NCBI GenBank assembly: GCA_031399085.1
Contig: JANNOQ010000090.1
Location: 1 to 64,000 of the forward strand
Direction: 5' to 3'
DNA: 64,000 nucleotides
Source: R-RK-3 sp031399085
Lineage (GTDB): Bacteria > Pseudomonadota > Alphaproteobacteria > Rhizobiales > Rhodomicrobiaceae
Of this stretch, positions 60,590 through 64,000 are shown piece after piece. The position numbers were made by a program, and so were the translations under genes. The notes under the pieces were generated by a model that saw only the letters and a list, made by a program, of their open reading frames with translations, was not told the DNA's origin and searched no databases. The first letter of the stretch is position 1, and each line of letters starts with the position of its first letter.

Positions 60590-61372
60590 TCAATGCGCCG
60601 TCCACCCGCCATCGATCGGCAGAGCCGTGCCGGTGATGGATGCCGCCGCGTCGCCGCAGAGAAAAACCGCAAGCGCGCTGACTTGCTCGATTGTGACGAA
60701 TTTCTTGGTTGGCTGGGCTGCGAGCAGAATGTCTTGGATCACCGCATCCTCGGAGATGCCGTGCGTTTTCGCCTGAGCGGGAATTTGCTTCTCGATGAGC
60801 GAGGTGAGCACATAGCCCGGGCAGATCGCGTTGACCGTGATACCCTTCTCGGCAAGTTCCAGGGCGACGCTCTTCGTCAGGCCGACGATCCCGTGCTTGG
60901 CCGCCACATAAGCCGATTTGAACGGCGATGCGACAAGCCCATGCGCGGAGCAAAGATTGATGATGCGTCCCCAGCCACGCGCCTTCATGCCCGGCACGGC
61001 GTGGCGGATGAGGTGGAAAGCGCTTGTCAGGTTGATGGCGATGATGGCGTCCCACTTTTCGGGCGGGAATTCCTCGATGGGCGCGACATACTGAATGCCG
61101 GCATTGTTGACGACGACATCCACAGCGCCGAACGTCTGCTCAGCCATTTTGAACAACGCTCCGATTTCGTCGGACTTCGTCATGTCGGCGCCGTGAAAGC
61201 CGATTTCGACGCCGTTCTCCCTGGCGAGACGTCTGCGCAAGGCTTCGATTTCGCCTGGGTCGCCGAAGCCGTTCAGCATGACGTTCATGCCCTGCCTGGC
61301 GAAGGCTTCGGCCATGCCAAGTCCGATGCCGCTCGTCGATCCGGTGACGATCGCGCTTTTCTTCATGCTCAT
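60590..61372 (-). CDS. bdhA: 3-hydroxybutyrate dehydrogenase (SDR family)
   Basis: 260 residues. NAD-binding GSTSGIGLGMA near 11, NNAGIQYVAPIEEFP near 90, catalytic Ser in NLCSAHGLVASPFKSAYVAAKHG (Y-x3-K near 155), and a C-terminal GTALPIDGGWTAH as in known D-3-hydroxybutyrate dehydrogenases. It interconverts 3-hydroxybutyrate and acetoacetate, linking to polyhydroxybutyrate turnover. It could pair with the thiolase at 41618 metabolically, though not by position. Confidence 0.9.
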   Translation of the reverse strand: MSMKKSAIVTGSTSGIGLGMAEAFARQGMNVMLNGFGDPGEIEALRRRLARENGVEIGFHGADMTKSDEIGALFKMAEQTFGAVDVVVNNAGIQYVAPIEEFPPEKWDAIIAINLTSAFHLIRHAVPGMKARGWGRIINLCSAHGLVASPFKSAYVAAKHGIVGLTKSVALELAEKGITVNAICPGYVLTSLIEKQIPAQAKTHGISEDAVIQDILLAAQPTKKFVTIEQVSALAVFLCGDAAASITGTALPIDGGWTAH

Positions 61373-61480
61373 GCGGTCTCCGGCTGCTGGAATGGTCCCA
61401 AGCCATTTTTATGAAGCAAGCGACGCGCCAAGCCAATGATGGCGGCGCTCACGAATTCGTGCGCGGCAACGGCGTCGGCG

Positions 61481-62713
61481 TCACGCAGGCGGCGGGCCGA
61501 AGACCAGCACGGCGTTAAGGCCGCCGAACGCGAAGGAATTCGACATGGCGTAATTCACCTGACGGGAGCGGCCCTCATTCGGCGTGTAATCGAGGTCGCA
61601 CTCATCCCCCGGCTGGTCGAAGCCAATGGTGGCGGGCACGAAATTCTCGGCGATCGCCTTGATGCAGGCCACCGCTTCGACGCCGCCGCCCGCGCCCAAA
61701 CAATGGCCGTGCATGGATTTGGTAGACGACACCGAAACCGCGTCGGCTGCCTTGCCGAAAACCTGCCGGATGGCACGTGTCTCATTGACGTCGTTGACGG
61801 TCGTCGCGGTACCATGCGCGTTGATATAGTCGATGTCGGAGGGGGCCAGCCCGGCATCCTCCAAGGCGATCTGCATGGCGGCGGTCGGACCTTCGATGGA
61901 CGGGTTGACCATATCGGCGGCGTCGGAGGTCATGCCGAAGCCCATCAGTTCGGCGATGGGCTTGGCGCCGCGCGCCAGCGCGTGTTCCAGCTCTTCGAGC
62001 ACCAGAATGCCGGCGCCTTCGGCCAGGACTGTGCCATTGCGGTGCTTGGAGAACGGCCAGCAGCCCTCCGGCGAGAGCACGCGCATGGCCTGCCAGGAGC
62101 GCATCGAGCCGAAGGTGACGCAGGCTTCGGACGCGCCGGTCACGCCTAAATCCACCATGCCGGAACGGATCATTTGAAAGGTGAGGCCAATGGCGTGCGC
62201 TGCCGTCGCACAAGCGCTCACCGTGCCAAAGCATGGCCCTTTGAGGCCGTATTCGATGCTGACATGGGCGGCGGCCGAGGACGCGATGCTACGTAAAAGC
62301 GTTAGCGGGTGCGTTGCCTTCTTCTTGTGGATGAAGAGATCGACATAGCCGGACTCGATCGTCGCTAGCCCGCCAATCCCGGAGCCGATAATCGAAGCGG
62401 CCCGGTGGCCGTTGGGGACGCGGCCTTCAAAACCGGCCTGTGTCATGGCCTCGATAGCCGCAGAGCCGGCAAATTGCGAGTAGCGGTCCGCCAGCATGAA
62501 CGGCTTGGACGGGCAGCGCTCGCGCGGGTCGAAATCCTTCACCTCGCCGGCGATGGTGATGTAAAGGTCCTGCAGCTCGATGTTGGTGATTGGGCCGATG
62601 CCGCAAGCGCCGCGGCGCATATTCGACCAGAATGCGTCGACACCGGTGCCAATGGCCGAAACCACGCCCTGACCGGTAACGACAACCCTCCTCGCCCGAT
62701 TGGGGCCTGTCAT
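61481..62713 (-). CDS. beta-ketoacyl-ACP synthase (FabF/NodE-like)
   Basis: 410 residues. The condensing-enzyme triad is Cys in SACATAAHAIG near 168, His in NAHGTATTVND near 308 and His in KSMHGHCLGAGG near 345. Sequence features place it with KAS II/FabF relatives, including NodE. It is transcribed 48 bp after its own acyl carrier protein gene, an arrangement that suggests a dedicated fatty-acid pathway (special lipid, hopanoid or lipid A acyl chain) rather than housekeeping synthesis. Which product is unknown. Confidence 0.9.
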   Translation of the reverse strand: MTGPNRARRVVVTGQGVVSAIGTGVDAFWSNMRRGACGIGPITNIELQDLYITIAGEVKDFDPRERCPSKPFMLADRYSQFAGSAAIEAMTQAGFEGRVPNGHRAASIIGSGIGGLATIESGYVDLFIHKKKATHPLTLLRSIASSAAAHVSIEYGLKGPCFGTVSACATAAHAIGLTFQMIRSGMVDLGVTGASEACVTFGSMRSWQAMRVLSPEGCWPFSKHRNGTVLAEGAGILVLEELEHALARGAKPIAELMGFGMTSDAADMVNPSIEGPTAAMQIALEDAGLAPSDIDYINAHGTATTVNDVNETRAIRQVFGKAADAVSVSSTKSMHGHCLGAGGGVEAVACIKAIAENFVPATIGFDQPGDECDLDYTPNEGRSRQVNYAMSNSFAFGGLNAVLVFGPPPA

Positions 62714-62761
62714 GCCGTGCCTTTATGGTAGAGAGAACGCCCCAAGGGGCGAATATCAGCG

Positions 62762-63031
62762 TCAGGCAGCCGCGCCGGCAGCGCCCTTGTCGCCAACGAG
62801 CGATTTCACGCGATCGACCACCGAGCCGACGGTTGCGAAATCCTGCATTTCCTCATTGGCATTGTAGGGGATCTGAATGCCGAATGTGTCCTCGATGTCG
62901 AAGACGATCACGGCAAGATCGAGCGATTCGATTTCCAGATCGCTGAGCTTGGTGTCCAGAGGGATGGCCTCAGGCGGCTCCTTCATGTTCTTCTTCAGAA
63001 TACTAACTATTTTGTTGGCAACGTCGTCCAT
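62762..63031 (-). CDS. acyl carrier protein, dedicated partner of the adjacent ketosynthase
   Basis: 89 residues from ATG 63031, six bases after GGGAG. The four-helix ACP pattern is visible and the phosphopantetheine serine is in EIESLDLAVIVFDIED, where the usual DSL reads ESL. Helix III/IV region FGIQIPYNANEEMQDFATV. The Ala-rich tail (GAAGAAA) and ESL motif differ from housekeeping AcpP. Specialised ACPs of this type include NodF and AcpXL. Confidence 0.85.
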   Translation of the reverse strand: MDDVANKIVSILKKNMKEPPEAIPLDTKLSDLEIESLDLAVIVFDIEDTFGIQIPYNANEEMQDFATVGSVVDRVKSLVGDKGAAGAAA

Positions 63032-63104
63032 AATCCTCTCCCTGCCCTCTACGAATTGAGGGCGTGTATAAGCCGCTTTCGCCGGATGCGGTCCGGGGAG
63101 CATA

Positions 63105-63374
63105 ATGGTCCCCCAGATAAACGCAAAATTGCGGGGTGTCCAGGGCTTCGTCCGGCTGTTCGCCGCTTTGGTTACTGCCGTCCCCGATCGCATGACAAGC
63201 GCAATGGCCGACATTGCGGGGCTATTGCGGATCGGCTTCGGGCTGGCACGCTCTTACATCCTGCGCTTTGACGGCCGTCAGCCGCCTGTGAGGATTGCCA
63301 TTGCCGCTAAAAAGCCGAATAATCGCGCGCGGATCTTTGCGGCACGGCCGCATTTGAGGAAACGCCAAATATAA
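63105..63374 (+). CDS. possible small basic protein upstream of acyl-CoA ligase
   Basis: An 89-residue frame with ATG preceded by GGGGAG. The product would be Arg/Ala-rich with one amphipathic stretch (GFVRLFAALVTAVPDRM). No family recognised. It ends 11 bases before the acyl-CoA ligase start and could be a leader or coupled small gene, or simply part of the divergent promoter region. Confidence 0.3.
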   Translation: MVPQINAKLRGVQGFVRLFAALVTAVPDRMTSAMADIAGLLRIGFGLARSYILRFDGRQPPVRIAIAAKKPNNRARIFAARPHLRKRQI

Positions 63375-63385
63375 ATGAGGAAACA

Positions 63386-64000
63386 ATGGACCCGAATCGT
63401 GGGGAAGCTCTCGCCAACGGCGTCGAGAGGGCGCAGGCGCCGGTCCGCTATCCGTGGCTGAAAACCTATCCCGCCAATGTCGACTGGTATGCGCCGCTGC
63501 ACGCCGTGCCACTGCAATCGTTGTTGGAGAAGACGGCAGCCGAATATGGCAACCGCGATTGCTGCAATTTCCTGGGCAAGACGCTGACTTATTCGGAGAT
63601 CGACGCGCTTGCCAAAAGGGTTGCCGAGGGGCTGCAAAAGCGCGGCGTCGGCAAGGGTGTCTCCGTCGGCCTGTTTCTGCCGAATACGCCGACTTTCATC
63701 ATCTTCTATTACGGCATCCTGAAAGCGGGCGGCACGGTCGTCAATTTTAACCCGCTCTACACGGTCGAGGAGCTGGCGCATCAGGCGCGCGACGCCAAAG
63801 TGCAGATCATGGTGACGCTTGATCTGGCGGCGCTGTTTCCCAAGGTCGAGGCCCTGCTTGCCAATGGCGCGGTCCCGTCGGCGGTGATCTGCCCGTTCGC
63901 GCCATTGCTGCCGGGGGTCAAATCGCTGCTGTTCAGGCTTTTGAAGAAAAAAGATCTCGCCGCGTGGCGGACCTCGCCGCAAAGCGCCAAACTCATCGCC
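63386..64000 (+). CDS. long-chain fatty acyl-CoA ligase, N-terminal part (runs off window)
   Basis: 205 codons are visible from ATG 63386 (GAGGA four bases before it) to the window edge. RYPWLKTYPANVDWYAPLHAVPLQSLLEK is the typical start of bacterial FadD-type ligases, followed by KTLTYSEIDALAKRVAEGLQKRGV and FLPNTPTFIIFYYGILKAGGTVVNFNPLY. The AMP-binding P-loop and catalytic Lys lie beyond the window. It is divergent from the ACP-ketosynthase pair. Confidence 0.9.
   Translation, partial: MDPNRGEALANGVERAQAPVRYPWLKTYPANVDWYAPLHAVPLQSLLEKTAAEYGNRDCCNFLGKTLTYSEIDALAKRVAEGLQKRGVGKGVSVGLFLPNTPTFIIFYYGILKAGGTVVNFNPLYTVEELAHQARDAKVQIMVTLDLAALFPKVEALLANGAVPSAVICPFAPLLPGVKSLLFRLLKKKDLAAWRTSPQSAKLIA

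Overview
The window reads as ordinary chromosome of a GC-rich alphaproteobacterium. The order Hyphomicrobiales (Rhizobiales) is the best fit, possibly the Beijerinckiaceae/Methylocystaceae side. The signs are a dnaX-ybaB-recR block, the alphaproteobacterial complex I accessory subunits (NDUFS4-like and NDUFA12-like), CpdR, an FnrN-type regulator, a 1232-residue B12-dependent ribonucleotide reductase, a DUF6460 protein and a TIGR02186/TauE pair. The assignment below order level is inference from gene content, not from a marker gene.

Layout. 1-2.7 kb: 5' part of an ADP-forming acyl-CoA synthetase, a beta-lactamase-fold esterase and a small membrane protein. 2.8-7.8 kb: a decayed pstB fragment, then an oxygen-sensing FnrN-type regulator beside two convergent units (DUF5335 + metal P-type ATPase; zinc alcohol dehydrogenase). 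Each unit has a TTGA-N6-TCAA box upstream, so this looks like a low-oxygen module. 7.9-8.85 kb: gene debris (truncated amidohydrolase, AlpA-like excisionase with a stop codon, short repeats) next to the 3' end of tRNA-Arg, probably a decayed integrative element. 8.9-13 kb: NDUFS4-like, recR, ybaB, dnaX and a SemiSWEET. 13.1-19 kb: hybrid histidine kinase and a TRAP (fused permease + TAXI binding protein) transporter. 19.4-25.8 kb: a complete peptide-type ABC importer operon ending in an M20 hydrolase. 26-34.7 kb: MATE exporter, DUF6460, PdeM-like phosphoesterase with altered metal ligands, TIGR02186/TauE, a large Sel1/peptidoglycan-binding protein, YjbQ and CpdR. 34.7-41.4 kb: AT-richer glycosyltransferase, unknown protein, nrdJ, a cobalamin-riboswitch-like RNA pointing away from nrdJ, and NDUFA12-like. 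41.6-48 kb: thiolase, PEP-mutase-family protein, lipB, tRNA-Leu, HesB/IscA-type protein, EamA permease and a hydrolase.

48.2-51.9 kb is the main accessory region: a HicB-HicA pair, a frameshifted 185-bp copy of the ettA 3' end, an AT-rich two-gene insert (GNAT acetyltransferase + membrane-anchored protein), then intact ettA. The insert is the best candidate for an undescribed system. 52.3-60.6 kb: a second Crp/Fnr regulator, a 600-bp AT-rich regulatory gap ending in a strong terminator (possible small RNA), and a tightly packed MoxR/DUF58/DUF4350/DUF4129/SpoIIM/RDD envelope operon. 60.6-64 kb: 3-hydroxybutyrate dehydrogenase, a ketosynthase-ACP pair and the start of a fatty acyl-CoA ligase running off the window.

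All calls come from reading translated sequence and motifs. No database search was possible.
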